A stretch of DNA of 64,000 nt from Bordetella parapertussis. Lineage in GTDB: Bacteria; Bacteroidota; Bacteroidia; Chitinophagales; Chitinophagaceae. A program made the position numbers and the translations under genes. Location: positions 32,422 through 96,421 of the forward strand of contig CALQJX020000016.1 of the NCBI GenBank assembly GCA_943331005.2, read 5' to 3'. The notes beneath the pieces are model-generated. The model had not been told where the DNA came from. It did not search any database and saw only the letters and a program-made list of their open reading frames with translations. This document shows positions 1 through 9,349 of the stretch, piece by piece (position 1 is the first letter of the stretch; each line of letters opens with the position of its first letter).

Positions 1-274
1 GCTCAGGGTTATTATTCAGCACCAGCTTCACCGTATAGGCACCCGTTGCTGTATATACATGGCAGGGTGCCGGCTCTGTTGATGTTGTCCAATCACCCAT
101 ATCCCACTGGTAGGTATGCACTCCTTCGGCAAATACTTTGTAACATAGTGACATACCCACATATCGTTTTTCCCCCGCAATAATACCAATAAGAACCCCC
201 GGGTATTGTCTGGGCTTGCCGCAGCCCGCAGCAATAAATACCGAAACCAATAGTAGCAGTAGGATCTTATTCAT
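1..274 (-). CDS. PKD-domain lipoprotein, 5' part only
   Basis: This gene starts at the ATG at 274 and runs off the left edge, leaving about 91 residues. Residues 1-17 are a lipoprotein signal peptide ending in a lipobox (FIAAGC), so Cys18 would be lipidated. The segment from about residue 55 reads YQWDMGDWTTSTEP, then HVYTATGAYTVKLVLNN, which is the classic strand pattern of a PKD domain. It is probably a surface or periplasmic lipoprotein. Its function is unknown, and the missing C-terminus could hold further domains. The start is chosen because it gives a complete lipoprotein signal; another open frame in the same stretch (28-234) is a shadow. Confidence 0.7.
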   Translation of the reverse strand, partial: MNKILLLLLVSVFIAAGCGKPRQYPGVLIGIIAGEKRYVGMSLCYKVFAEGVHTYQWDMGDWTTSTEPAPCHVYTATGAYTVKLVLNNNPE

Positions 275-348
275 AAATGTAATTTACCAATAAAACACAA
301 CACAAAAAAACACAAGGACTCTTCCACGCGGTAGAACACACAATAGGA

Positions 349-379
349 TTGGGTACTTTTTTCGAATATCTTACATTTG
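349..379 (+). promoter_or_regulatory. Bacteroidota-type promoter for the T9SS type B gene
   Basis: TTG at 349-351, a 20-nt spacer and TACATTTG at 372-379 match the Bacteroidota sigma-ABfr consensus of a -33 TTG element and a -7 TAnnTTTG element. The box ends 16 nt before the ATG at 396. Confidence 0.6.
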
Positions 380-395
380 TGATCAATACACCCCA

Positions 396-1421
396 ATGAG
401 GCACTATACCCTGCTTTTGTTTACTTTCCTTACCGTATTTGCCGCAAAAGCGCAGATACTTACCCCTGTTTTCACCAAATACAATTACTGCCCTACCAAT
501 TTCAGCCAGGTAAGCACCTGCAAGGGCTGGCGACAGCCCACACGTGGCACATCAGACTATTTTAATGTTTGCGCCGCCGGATCTCATGTTGGGGTGCCAC
601 AAAACTATTTTGGCTATCAGGACTCGCCGGACAGTTGCTATACCGGTCTCTACACCTTTGCCCCTTTCTCGCTCTACGACTATAAAGAATACATAGGCAC
701 CAGCTTTGCACCGCTTACCATAGGGCAAACCTATACTATGACCATAACCGTTTCGCTATCAGACAGCAGCAACTATGCCACAGACGGACTTGGCGTTTTC
801 TTCAGTACTTATCCGGTAAATGAACCTTCCTGGGGCGCTACATTGCCCGTAACACCGCAAATAGACTATTCTTATGCAGGCCCCATAACCGACAAGTATA
901 ACTGGACCACCCTCAGCCAATCTTTCGTAGCAGATTCTGCCTATACCAATCTTACCCTTGGCTGCTTTAAAACAGTAACCACACTGGATATTGACACCCC
1001 CGGCCGTGGCACCTTCGATCTGCAATATGCTTATTACTACATAGGGAACATAGGCATACCCGACCCGAACTGGCATGACCCAAACGACACTACCACCCCG
1101 CCCCCGCCCGTAGACACCACCAAACATACGGGGCAGGACACTGTATTGTATACCTTCCCCAATGCATTTACCCCCAATAACGACGGGCTGAATGATGTGT
1201 TCCGAATAACGGGCAAAAACGGGCTTTTGTATAAAGACTATACACTGAGTATTTACAATCGCTGGGGGCAGCGGGTATTCCTCACACTGGACCCAGCTAC
1301 CGGATGGGATGGCACCTTTGCCGGACAGCCGCAGGATGTAGGCACTTACTTCTACCTGGCACAGTTTACCGTAAATGGCAACCGGGAACTATTTAAGGGT
1401 GATTTTACGCTGGTGCGATAA
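396..1421 (+). CDS. Secreted protein with T9SS type B (CHU_C) sorting domain
   Basis: The 341-aa product begins with a signal peptide (MRHYTLLLFTFLTVFAAKAQ). About 200 residues follow with no family I recognise, rich in Tyr, Thr and Asp, possibly a beta-sandwich binding module. A Pro/Thr linker (TTTPPPPVDTTKH) near residue 235 leads into a C-terminal gliding-motility/CHU_C domain: FPNAFTPNNDGLNDVF, IYNRWGQRVF, GWDG and a final KGDFTLVR. That domain is the type B signal for export by the type IX secretion system. The protein is therefore expected on the cell surface or released. It has its own promoter box and is not clearly in an operon. Confidence 0.85.
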   Translation: MRHYTLLLFTFLTVFAAKAQILTPVFTKYNYCPTNFSQVSTCKGWRQPTRGTSDYFNVCAAGSHVGVPQNYFGYQDSPDSCYTGLYTFAPFSLYDYKEYIGTSFAPLTIGQTYTMTITVSLSDSSNYATDGLGVFFSTYPVNEPSWGATLPVTPQIDYSYAGPITDKYNWTTLSQSFVADSAYTNLTLGCFKTVTTLDIDTPGRGTFDLQYAYYYIGNIGIPDPNWHDPNDTTTPPPPVDTTKHTGQDTVLYTFPNAFTPNNDGLNDVFRITGKNGLLYKDYTLSIYNRWGQRVFLTLDPATGWDGTFAGQPQDVGTYFYLAQFTVNGNRELFKGDFTLVR

Positions 1422-1450
1422 AGAGGAATTTATATTGAAATAGTAAACAG

Positions 1451-1903
1451 CTATTCAATATCCTTTATGGTAAAGCTTTTACCATTCAGCTCGAAAACAT
1501 GACCTGCTTTTTGCCCCACCATTTTCCGGCCTATGGGCGATGCTGCTGAAACAGCATAGTAACTGATACCGGCCACCTGCAGCTGCCCTGCACTTACTGC
1601 TATATAAAAGTTGCCATTGCTGGTATACACCACAGCACCCGGCACCACAGCATCACCGGACCGGGTATGCAAAATTTGCTCCATTACTGTGCGCAGCTTC
1701 TTCAACTCGTTCAGCCGCCCCAGATTCAGATCTATCTCCTGCTGCATTACCTCGCGGCCGGTCTCGTATTTATCGCCCGCACTGCTCTTGGTCTCATTGG
1801 CAGCAGCGTCCTGCGCCTCTGCTATCACCTTCTTTATTTCCGCCTCGCGGTTATTTATATACTCGCCACAAAGCTGGTAGAGCTGTTCTTTTATTGCAGT
1901 CAT
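1451..1903 (-). CDS. GreA/GreB-like transcription factor family protein
   Basis: The 150-aa protein has an N-terminal helical, charged region (residues 1-75, heptad-like, as in the GreA coiled-coil) with KSSAGDKYETGREVMQQE. A C-terminal beta domain (about 80-150) reads GAVVYTSNGNFYIAVSAGQL, SPIGRKMVGQKAGHVFELNGKSFTI. The SPIGRKMVG...G segment matches the GreA/GreB C-terminal domain, which contacts RNA polymerase at its secondary channel. Bacteroidota carry a short relative of this kind that is often labelled 3-oxoacyl-ACP synthase in error. A role in RNA polymerase modulation is inferred from the fold only. It converges on the type B secreted gene. Confidence 0.65.
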   Translation of the reverse strand: MTAIKEQLYQLCGEYINNREAEIKKVIAEAQDAAANETKSSAGDKYETGREVMQQEIDLNLGRLNELKKLRTVMEQILHTRSGDAVVPGAVVYTSNGNFYIAVSAGQLQVAGISYYAVSAASPIGRKMVGQKAGHVFELNGKSFTIKDIE

Positions 1904-1988
1904 TTTATTGTATTACCGCCGGTAAGATATCAACTTACTGCAAGCTGTGCAAAGAAAAATACACCAAACATTTACATATATTTACAGT

Positions 1989-2720
1989 ATGACCAGAACC
2001 CTCCTGCTGATAGTACTTTGCACAATGCTGGCAAGCTGCGACAAAAAGAAAAATACATATCCCGAAACCGGCATTCCTTTGAAAGATACGTTTTACTATC
2101 TGAACAATAACAATCCATACCCGCTGCATGCGGATATATATACCAACAGTAGCAACCGCTGCAATATGACCAATGCAGTATATACCTGCACAGTGCCGGC
2201 AAGAGAAAAGTATAAGATACCGTGGTCGGCAGTAGACCCTACAACTCCCTACCTGTACGATATATATACCTATGACTACCTGCATAGCAACTGGGGCAAC
2301 GACATGAGCGGTATATCCTTCATCAGCAGGGGCAATCCTCCTGTTTTCGACCTCAATCTCTTGCCCCTGAGCAGCGCACGCTACTACCTGCTGAACGGCA
2401 ATAATGAGCAGACCTCATGGCGCGGACTGGACACTGCCAGGCACCTGCGCATGCAGATAAACCGCAGCAAAACAATAACTATCTCCTACTACGACCCCTT
2501 CTTTCTCACCTACGTAAAAGATACCGGCATCGTTTATAATGTGAGCCAGTACGATAAATATTGCTCCGTTTCCATTGCCAACTTCAGTAAGGGCTTCTAT
2601 TCTTACATCTACAACACACCTGCCAAACCACAAACGACCGATCCTCGCCTGCACAGCAGTATAGATACTATTACCTTCTCGCACCTGGGCTATGACTGGC
2701 CAATGGTAAGAGAAAAGTAA
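1989..2720 (+). CDS. Hypothetical lipoprotein
   Basis: Starting at 1989 gives 243 aa with a short signal peptide and lipobox (CTMLASC, Cys15) followed by KKK. An upstream in-frame ATG at 1947 would bury the signal, and TATATTTA at 1977-1984 looks like a -7 box only 4 nt before the chosen ATG. The mature part is Tyr-, Asn- and Ser-rich with predicted strands and no motif I recognise. It is probably anchored in the outer or inner membrane. It lies just before another envelope gene at 2766, and the two may form an envelope-protein group. Function unknown. Confidence 0.7.
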   Translation: MTRTLLLIVLCTMLASCDKKKNTYPETGIPLKDTFYYLNNNNPYPLHADIYTNSSNRCNMTNAVYTCTVPAREKYKIPWSAVDPTTPYLYDIYTYDYLHSNWGNDMSGISFISRGNPPVFDLNLLPLSSARYYLLNGNNEQTSWRGLDTARHLRMQINRSKTITISYYDPFFLTYVKDTGIVYNVSQYDKYCSVSIANFSKGFYSYIYNTPAKPQTTDPRLHSSIDTITFSHLGYDWPMVREK

Positions 2721-2765
2721 GCTGCAAGATCTCCTGTTATACTTTTTTTACCTTTACCCCCACAA

Positions 2766-3557
2766 ATGCGTACACTACAACTAATTATAGCGCTGCTACT
2801 ACTGGCAGGCTCAGCAACAGCCCAGAAGACAATTACCTATTACGACAGGAATAACAGGAAATGTAAACGCAAACATGCCTACAGCAGCCTCACCGCTACA
2901 CCCGAAAATGATGGCAGGTATAAAGTGGAGCGAAGACTGGTGGAACAAAATATCATCACCATGTCTTCGCATGTGCTGGATCTGGACAGCATGTCTTATG
3001 ACGGCAATTATGAATACTTCAACAATAACGGCACTAAGAATTGTATAGCCTACTATAGCAACAACAAGCATACAGGCCTCTGGCAGTTTTACTACGAGGA
3101 TACCGAAGCCCTGTGGTATACCATGAACTACGAAAAATGGGAGCTGAACAGCTACTACAAAAGCGGAAAGCTGAAGCGGCACGAACAACATACCGACAAA
3201 GACAGCCTTATTTCCGGCGAATGCTATAACGAAGCCGGAGGCACTATACCCTTTACTCCGTTTTATGTATTGCCGGTATGCCCTTACAACATACCGCAAT
3301 ACCTGGCAAAGAACATTGTATACCCGTCCTACTCACGAGCGCACAATGAAGAAGGCAGGGAAATGATAGGTTTCAGTGTATATGAAGACGGCACCATACA
3401 CGAGGTCTATGTAAAAAAACACATCAGCAAAAGGCTTGATAAAGAGTCGCTACGGGTAATAAAGGCTATGCCGCCCTGGAAACCCGGCACCAAAGACGGC
3501 AAACCGGCAAAGATCACCTTTCAGCAACCTATATCTTACAAACTGGAAGACCGATAA
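2766..3557 (+). CDS. Secreted MORN-like/TonB C-terminal domain protein
   Basis: The 263-aa protein has a signal peptide (MRTLQLIIALLLLAGSATAQ). Residues about 75-150 hold repeats of the kind YEYFNNNGTKNCIAYYSNNKHTG and SYYKSGKLKR, similar to the MORN-like motifs of YwqK-type proteins. Residues about 178-263 resemble a TonB C-terminal domain: YLAKNIVYPSYSRA, GFSVYEDGTIHEVYVKKHISKRLDKESLRVIKAMPPWKPG. There is no N-terminal anchor or Pro-rich spanner, so it is unlikely to be a working energy transducer. It fits the Bacteroidota class of periplasmic proteins that carry a TonB C-domain alone. TACCTTTA at 2749-2756 is a likely -7 box. Confidence 0.75.
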   Translation: MRTLQLIIALLLLAGSATAQKTITYYDRNNRKCKRKHAYSSLTATPENDGRYKVERRLVEQNIITMSSHVLDLDSMSYDGNYEYFNNNGTKNCIAYYSNNKHTGLWQFYYEDTEALWYTMNYEKWELNSYYKSGKLKRHEQHTDKDSLISGECYNEAGGTIPFTPFYVLPVCPYNIPQYLAKNIVYPSYSRAHNEEGREMIGFSVYEDGTIHEVYVKKHISKRLDKESLRVIKAMPPWKPGTKDGKPAKITFQQPISYKLEDR

Positions 3558-3584
3558 GTATAATACTGGTAAGCTGCCGCAGCA

Positions 3585-3878
3585 TCATTGTTCTTCCGTT
3601 CCTTTATTGTAAGCATCATATTTCTGCTTGCCGTGGTAAACGGCATTGCCAACCGGTGGCTGCGGCGCATGCCGCCTTTTGTGCAAAAACTCCAGCACCT
3701 CTTCGCTGCCGGAGCTCAGCATTACCACCTCTATAGACTTGAAGGTGTTTTTGAGCGCCAGTATCGCCTTTCGGTGTGCCTTATTATAGAATGCGTCTAT
3801 ATCTGTAAGATTATCAAAACGCACTCCCTGTTTCACTTTTCCGTAGATATCTGTTATAGTTATTCTGTAGTGGGGCAT
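3585..3878 (-). CDS. Hypothetical protein, small and cytoplasmic
   Basis: This 97-aa protein starts MPHYRITITDIYGKVKQGVRFDN and has no signal peptide or membrane segment. A beta-rich N-terminus (1-30) is followed by an amphipathic helical middle and a charged tail (HKRRHAPQPP ... GTEEQ). I do not recognise the family. It stands alone between the TonB-like gene (convergent) and lepA (divergent). Codon use resembles its neighbours, and the start gives a coherent N-terminus, so I regard it as real. Confidence 0.55.
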   Translation of the reverse strand: MPHYRITITDIYGKVKQGVRFDNLTDIDAFYNKAHRKAILALKNTFKSIEVVMLSSGSEEVLEFLHKRRHAPQPPVGNAVYHGKQKYDAYNKGTEEQ

Positions 3879-4106
3879 CTCACAAATTTAGATCAGTCTG
3901 CCCCCATCTGTTTCCGACAGCCCCAAATTGTGGATATGTTTTACACCGACAATCTGCCCCCACAACACAAACACAAAACACTCTAATGGTCCATAAAACA
4001 TATTAACATTAAAAATAACACAAGACTTACCACATCGGCGTATCACCGCATTGTCTTCTTAACTAATTACCAACCCTTATTCACGCATTTTCAAATTAAT
4101 ATTAAG

Positions 4107-4114
4107 TACCTTTG
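4107..4114 (+). promoter_or_regulatory. -7 box upstream of lepA
   Basis: TACCTTTG is a perfect match to TAnnTTTG, 41 nt before the lepA ATG. No clear TTG lies 19-21 nt upstream, so only the -7 element is called. The region 3879-4106 is otherwise AT-rich with nothing recognised. Confidence 0.45.
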
Positions 4115-4155
4115 CACGCCCTAAACCGACTGTAGGCGGCGGGGTAAATAATTAT

Positions 4156-5949
4156 ATGAAGAACATTCGCAATTTCTGTATCATAGCCCATATTGACCAC
4201 GGTAAGAGTACCCTGGCAGATCGTCTGCTGGAGTTCACCAAGACCATAAGCCACCGCGATATGCAGGCTCAGGTGCTCGATGACATGGACCTGGAACGTG
4301 AAAAAGGTATCACCATCAAGAGCCACGCCATTCAGATGGACTATGAGTGGAAAGGACAGAAATATACCCTGAACCTCATAGATACGCCCGGCCACGTAGA
4401 CTTCTCTTACGAAGTGAGCCGTGCGCTGGCAGCCTGCGAAGGTGCGCTGCTGCTGGTTGATGCCAGTCAGGGCATACAGGCACAGACCATAAGCAATCTG
4501 TATCTGGCACTGGACAATGATCTGGAGATCATCCCTGTTATCAATAAGATAGATATGGATGGCGCCATGATTCCTGAAGTTACCGACCAGATAGTGGATC
4601 TTATAGGTTGCAAACCCGAAGATATAGTACTGGCGAGCGGCAAAAGCGGCATAGGCATAGAAGAGATACTCACTGCCGTTATAGACCGCATACCCGCCCC
4701 AAAAGGCGATCCGGATGCGCCACTGCAGGCAGTGATCTTCGATAGTGTGTTCAACTCATTCAGGGGCATCATTGCCTACTTCCGTGTGTTCAATGGTACT
4801 ATCCGCAAAAACGACAAGATCAAATTCATACATACCGATGCCGATTATGTGGCAGATGAAGTGGGCATCATGAAGCTGGCCCTTACCCCCAAGCAGGAGG
4901 TAAGTGTGGGCAATGTGGGCTACATCATCACCGGTATCAAGAATGCACGCGAGGTGAAAGTGGGTGACACCATTACCACTATCGCCAACCCCACTACCGA
5001 TGTGGTACGTGGTTTCCAGGAGGTGAAACCGATGGTATTCGCAGGTATCTTCCCTGTAGAAACAGACGATTTCGAAGATCTGCGCGACTGCATGGAAAAA
5101 CTGCAGCTCAACGATGCCTCACTCACCTTTGAGCCCGAAACATCGCAGGCGCTGGGCTTCGGTTTCCGTTGCGGATTCCTGGGCATGCTACACATGGAGA
5201 TCATTCAGGAAAGGCTGGAACGCGAGTTCAACCAGACCGTTATCACCACCGTCCCCAACGTTAGCTTCCGCGCCTATACCACGCGCGACAAGGATAAGAT
5301 GGTCATTGTGAACAACCCGAGCGAAATGCCGCCGCCTAACCATATAGACAGGATAGAGGAACCTTTCATTCGTGCACAGATCATTACCCTGCCAGACTAT
5401 ATAGGCAACATCATGAGCCTTTGTCTGGGCAAGAGGGGGATACTCATCAACCAGCACTACCTCACGCCTACCCGCGTGGAACTGATATTCGAACTGCCGC
5501 TTACCGAGATCGTATTCGACTTCTACGACAAGCTGAAATCTTGTACGCGAGGTTATGCGTCATTCGACTACAATCCGCTCGACTACCGCGAAAGCGATAT
5601 AGCCAAGATGGACATACTGCTGAACGGTGACCAGGTGGATGCACTGAGCGCACTTATTCACCGCAGCCGTGCTCAGGACTTCGGCCGCAAACTATGCGCC
5701 AAACTGAAGGACCTGCTGCCAAAGCAACAGTTCGTGATAGCGATACAGGCTGCCATAGGCGCCAAGATCGTAGCCCGCGAAACTATCTCTGCTATGCGTA
5801 AGGACGTTACCGCCAAGTGTTATGGTGGTGACATCAGCCGTAAACGTAAACTGCTGGAAAAACAGAAAGAAGGTAAAAAACGTATGCGTCAGATAGGTAG
5901 TGTAGATGTACCGCAGGAAGCGTTCTTGGCAGTACTGAAGCTCGACTAA
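4156..5949 (+). CDS. lepA: Elongation factor 4 (LepA), ribosome back-translocating GTPase
   Basis: The 597-aa protein is full length for LepA. The GTPase motifs are intact: P-loop AHIDHGKS (residues 11-18), GITIKSH switch I (51-57), DTPGH (76-80) and NKID (130-133). EF-G-like domains II, III and V follow, then the LepA-specific C-terminal domain near 490-597 ([22 protein letters not shown] ... [21 protein letters not shown]). It acts on the ribosome during elongation or initiation stress. It is transcribed from a box at 4107. The CAP-domain gene begins 27 nt downstream and could be read through. Confidence 0.98.
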   Translation: MKNIRNFCIIAHIDHGKSTLADRLLEFTKTISHRDMQAQVLDDMDLEREKGITIKSHAIQMDYEWKGQKYTLNLIDTPGHVDFSYEVSRALAACEGALLLVDASQGIQAQTISNLYLALDNDLEIIPVINKIDMDGAMIPEVTDQIVDLIGCKPEDIVLASGKSGIGIEEILTAVIDRIPAPKGDPDAPLQAVIFDSVFNSFRGIIAYFRVFNGTIRKNDKIKFIHTDADYVADEVGIMKLALTPKQEVSVGNVGYIITGIKNAREVKVGDTITTIANPTTDVVRGFQEVKPMVFAGIFPVETDDFEDLRDCMEKLQLNDASLTFEPETSQALGFGFRCGFLGMLHMEIIQERLEREFNQTVITTVPNVSFRAYTTRDKDKMVIVNNPSEMPPPNHIDRIEEPFIRAQIITLPDYIGNIMSLCLGKRGILINQHYLTPTRVELIFELPLTEIVFDFYDKLKSCTRGYASFDYNPLDYRESDIAKMDILLNGDQVDALSALIHRSRAQDFGRKLCAKLKDLLPKQQFVIAIQAAIGAKIVARETISAMRKDVTAKCYGGDISRKRKLLEKQKEGKKRMRQIGSVDVPQEAFLAVLKLD

Positions 5950-5976
5950 GCTGACCTGACCAATAGTACACACGGC

Positions 5977-6600
5977 ATGCAGGCTATATATATTGTATTG
6001 CTTTCCTTCCTTAGCTCCCCTCAGAAAGAAGCTAAGCCCACATCGCCCCTGGCGGAATATGGCACAGAATGGAATGCTGCAAAATATATAGCCTGTAACA
6101 CTGCTGCAAAAGCCCGCTACATGAGCGAGGACGAACGGCAGACCATTTACATACTGAATATAGCCCGCCAATACCCTGCCCTGTTTTGCGAAAAAGTAGT
6201 AAAACCATGGTGTGCACAAAACAGCATAGACCGCTCTTCTGAAAAATACTACGGATCTCTGGTGCAGCAAATGAGCACCATGCAGCCACTACCCTTGCTG
6301 CAGCCCGATTCTGTATCTTTTGTAAGTGCAGCTTGCCATGCCGAAACTGCAGGCAAAAAAGGCTATGTGGGTCACAACCGGCTTACAGCACAATGCAATA
6401 AAGTGAAACGATTTAATGGCGAATGCTGCAGCTATGGCATGCACACTCCGGTAGATGTGGTGCTGCAACTGCTTGTAGATGAGGACGTAGAATCGCTGGG
6501 GCACAGAGAGATATGTCTGGGCGACTACAAAATGATAGGTGTAGCCAAACGCGACCATAGCCGCTATGGCACCAATTCGGTACTGGATCTTAGGTACTGA
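5977..6600 (+). CDS. CAP-superfamily (SCP/PR1-like) secreted protein
   Basis: The 207-aa protein has a short hydrophobic N-terminus (MQAIYIVLLSFLSS). The rest matches a bacterial CAP domain: an opening helix with LNIARQYP, His in the segment AACHAETAGKKGYVGH, then DVESLGHREICL, the usual GHR(R/E) signature, and MIGVAKRD. CAP proteins are extracellular or periplasmic; bacterial members have few known biochemical roles. It follows lepA by 27 nt but a functional link is not implied. The domain is small but appears complete. Confidence 0.7.
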   Translation: MQAIYIVLLSFLSSPQKEAKPTSPLAEYGTEWNAAKYIACNTAAKARYMSEDERQTIYILNIARQYPALFCEKVVKPWCAQNSIDRSSEKYYGSLVQQMSTMQPLPLLQPDSVSFVSAACHAETAGKKGYVGHNRLTAQCNKVKRFNGECCSYGMHTPVDVVLQLLVDEDVESLGHREICLGDYKMIGVAKRDHSRYGTNSVLDLRY

Positions 6601-6674
6601 CCTCTATTGCAATACACCAAAAAAGGGTGACGAATATCATCTGTTATGCGGCTGCTTGTATGACAATTTAACAC

Positions 6675-6703
6675 TTGTTTTCAAGGGTTTCTAAGTAGCT
6701 TTA
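6675..6703 (+). promoter_or_regulatory. Promoter for the long acyl-CoA dehydrogenase
   Basis: TTG at 6675-6677, an 18-nt spacer and TAGCTTTA at 6696-6703 form a near-consensus Bacteroidota promoter, 15 nt before the ATG at 6719. Confidence 0.45.
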
Positions 6704-6718
6704 TAGAAACAATTGCAC

Positions 6719-8488
6719 ATGAAAACGCAAACAGTAATAGCAGGAGGTTCCTTCCTTATCCAACCTTCAGTTCCCGACAACACCTTTACTCCCGAAGACT
6801 TTAATGAAGAGCAGCAAATGATCATACAAATGTGTGAGGAGTTTCTGGACAAGGAAGTACTGCCGCACATCGTGGACATAGACCTGCAGAAAAATAACAT
6901 CATGCCCGGACTGCTGGATAAAGCAGGCGCACTGGGGCTGCTGGGCGTTTCCTTCCCCGAGGAATATGGCGGACTGGGCAAGGACTTTGTTACCGCTACC
7001 CTGGTAAATGAGCATCTGGGCGGAGGGCATTCCTTTGCAGTGGCCATGGCTGCGCATACAGGCATTGGCTCGCTGCCTATTCTGTACTTCGGCACCGATG
7101 CCCAAAAAGCAAAATACATACCCAAACTGGCTACCGGCGAAATGAAAGGCGCATACGCACTCACCGAACCCGGATCGGGATCGGATGCGCTGGCTGCCAA
7201 AACCACCGCCTCCACTTCGGCCGATGGCAAAACTTATGCCCTCAATGGCCAGAAGATATGGATCACCAACAGCGGCTTTGCCGATGTATTCACCGTTTTC
7301 GCCAAGATAGACGGCGATAAATTCAGTGCCTTTATTGTGGAGCGCAATACTCCCGGTCTGAGTCTGGGCGAGGAAGAGCACAAAATGGGCATAAAGGGTA
7401 GCAGCACCCGTCAGGTATTCTTCGAAAACTGCATAGTACCCGCAGACAATCTGCTGGGCGAAATAGGCAAGGGTCACATCATTGCCTTCAACATACTGAA
7501 CATAGGCAGGCTGAAGCTCTGTGCAGCAGCAATGGGCGGCGCCAAGCATGCGCTGGATATATCTGTAAAATATGCGAAGACCAGGGAGCAGTTCAAAACT
7601 CCGATAGCCAATTTCGGCGCCATACAGCACAAGCTGGCCGAAATGACCATAAAGATATTTGCAGCAGATACTGCACTCTACCGCACTGCCAGCTGGGTAG
7701 ACCTCAAAGAACAGGAACTGCATGCCGCCGGAAAGGAGGATGCACTGCTGGGCGCAGCCGAAGAATATGCGATAGAATGTGCCATGCTGAAAGTACTGGG
7801 CAGCGAGGCGCTGGACTATGTGGTAGACGAAGGGGTGCAGATACATGGCGGAAACGGTTTCTCTGACGAATACAATATTTCGCGTGCATACCGCGACAGC
7901 CGCATCAACCGCATTTTTGAAGGCACCAACGAAATAAACCGCCTGCTGATACTGGATATGTATCTGAAACGCGCCATGAAGGGTCGTATAGACCTCATGA
8001 AGCCTGCTATGGCCGTGCAGCAGGAACTGATGAACATACCGGACTTTGGCGAAGATGACAGCCCGTTTGCCGCAGAACTGAAAGCGATAGCCAACTTCAA
8101 AAAAGCAATACTGATGTGTGCCGGCGCAGCAGCCCAGCAGCTGATGATGCAACTGGAACACGAGCAGGAAGTACTGATGTACCTTGCCGATATGGCCATA
8201 GACACCTTCCAGACAGAGAGTGTGGTACTGAGGGCAATGAAAATGACAGAGTCAGGCCACAAAAATGCAGCTATAGCTACAGACATAGCCCGCACCTTCC
8301 TCTACGATGCAGCCGACAGAATAAACCATGCAGGCAAAGCCGCTGTAAATGCCTTTACCGAAGGCGATACCCAGCGTATGATGCTGCTGGGCGTGAAACG
8401 GTTCACCAAAGTGGCCAGCTACAACACCAAGGAGGCCAGGAGACGAATAGCTAAGAAGTTGATAGAGGAGGAAAAATACTTTTTGTAA
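6719..8488 (+). CDS. Acyl-CoA dehydrogenase, long form with C-terminal extension
   Basis: The product is 589 aa from the ATG at 6719; an ATG two codons upstream is equally open. The N-terminal two thirds form a complete FAD-dependent acyl-CoA dehydrogenase: AYALTEPGSGSDA, WITNSGFADVFTVFAKID, KMGIKGSSTRQVFFENC, then VQIHGGNGFSDEYNISRAYRDSRINRIFEGTNEI. About 190 residues beyond the usual end (from about residue 400) are helical and end in RRRIAKKLIEEEKYFL, as in the 560-600-aa Firmicutes/Bacteroidota subfamily. It catalyses alpha,beta-dehydrogenation in fatty-acid beta-oxidation; the chain-length preference cannot be read. A second, standard-length member lies at 57910. Confidence 0.93.
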   Translation: MKTQTVIAGGSFLIQPSVPDNTFTPEDFNEEQQMIIQMCEEFLDKEVLPHIVDIDLQKNNIMPGLLDKAGALGLLGVSFPEEYGGLGKDFVTATLVNEHLGGGHSFAVAMAAHTGIGSLPILYFGTDAQKAKYIPKLATGEMKGAYALTEPGSGSDALAAKTTASTSADGKTYALNGQKIWITNSGFADVFTVFAKIDGDKFSAFIVERNTPGLSLGEEEHKMGIKGSSTRQVFFENCIVPADNLLGEIGKGHIIAFNILNIGRLKLCAAAMGGAKHALDISVKYAKTREQFKTPIANFGAIQHKLAEMTIKIFAADTALYRTASWVDLKEQELHAAGKEDALLGAAEEYAIECAMLKVLGSEALDYVVDEGVQIHGGNGFSDEYNISRAYRDSRINRIFEGTNEINRLLILDMYLKRAMKGRIDLMKPAMAVQQELMNIPDFGEDDSPFAAELKAIANFKKAILMCAGAAAQQLMMQLEHEQEVLMYLADMAIDTFQTESVVLRAMKMTESGHKNAAIATDIARTFLYDAADRINHAGKAAVNAFTEGDTQRMMLLGVKRFTKVASYNTKEARRRIAKKLIEEEKYFL

Positions 8489-8551
8489 TTGGGTAAACAG
8501 TTGCAGCTGCAATCTACATACACAACTACCATCTCAATATTATCAATATTA

Positions 8552-8958
8552 CTATCTACGCAACATTTCAGAAAAAGCCTGCAAGGTCAGCACTTTAAAG
8601 GGAGGGAAATCCGAATTATTCAGAACCAGCAATGCTGAATCATTGCTGATTAAGTAATCTGCATTTGATGCCAAATAGGCATCTGCAAATTTATTATCAT
8701 CAGCATCCCTGGCTACAACATTGAAATTAAAAAATATGCTGGTGTACTCAATATTTTTGGCACGCACCAAGCGTCCCAGTAAGTTCTGAGTTACATCACT
8801 ACCCCACTTATCAAAAAAATCTCTTCATATTCAAGGAGTATCTCAGTAGAAAAACAAAGTGTTATATGTCCGGAAAGAAATAGGTCAAAGACATTTCGAT
8901 ATAAAGATTGTTTGCCTATACAACTAATGAAACAGTTGGTATCCAGAACAACTTTCAT
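8552..8958 (-). pseudogene. PIN-domain toxin gene (COG1569-like), frameshifted
   Basis: Reading from the ATG at 8958 gives MKVVLDTNCFIS, the start of a PIN nuclease with the first acidic residue (Asp6), and LLEYEEIF. The frame then stops after a run of seven T (plus-strand A7 at 8813-8819). Adding one base there restores a continuous 135-aa frame through the C-terminal half (ARDADDNKFADAYLASNADY, LISNDS), which holds the remaining acidic cluster. The intact family is RNA-cleaving toxin components of VapBC-like pairs. As written the toxin is broken: N-terminal fragment 8958-8790, C-terminal part 8770-8552. A sequencing or phase-variation change in the homopolymer is possible. The antitoxin gene ends 2 nt upstream. 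Confidence 0.8.
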
Positions 8959-8960
8959 CT

Positions 8961-9182
8961 TTAACCGGCATTTTTGGGGATATTCAACCAGCGCTCGTAA
9001 ATATCGGCACTATAATTCCTGTCTGATTCCGCCTTAATGATCGCCTCGTCCAGCTTTTGCTCCAGATAAAAGTTTATGAGGGAATCGATCTCTTTCAATT
9101 CCTGTTCATTATGCAGATACCTGAATGACTTGATCAGATTCAGCTGAACATCACTAAGCTTGTCATGAGTCGCATTTTGCAT
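8961..9182 (-). CDS. Putative antitoxin of the PIN toxin pair
   Basis: The 73-aa, mostly helical and acidic protein (MQNATHDKLSDVQLN ... ERWLNIPKNAG) has no membrane segment. It precedes the PIN gene with a 2-nt gap, the standard antitoxin-first order. No MetJ/Arc, AbrB or HTH motif can be named by eye. The assignment as antitoxin rests on position, size and charge. It has kept an open frame although the toxin has not. Confidence 0.65.
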   Translation of the reverse strand: MQNATHDKLSDVQLNLIKSFRYLHNEQELKEIDSLINFYLEQKLDEAIIKAESDRNYSADIYERWLNIPKNAG

Positions 9183-9349
9183 AGATGTAAAATTAAGATA
9201 AAATCATGAGTACAAAAGACAGATACAATGAAAGAAAAGTATGTAAAACCAAAAAAATGCTCAGAACTGGCTGTTATATTTAGAAAATGACGAAAAAATA
9301 CCGATATTAGCTGCGATTTATAACAACTGAACATCAAGATAGCCAACTT

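Noticed and set aside
28..234. 68-codon open frame at the left edge
   Set aside because: It overlaps the lipoprotein/PKD frame, which has a clear signal and motif, and shows no features itself.
6767..8161. Long open frame (464 codons) on the minus strand inside the acyl-CoA dehydrogenase gene
   Set aside because: It is antisense to a fully supported enzyme gene, with a composition of Cys, Tyr and His unlike real proteins here; a shadow frame.
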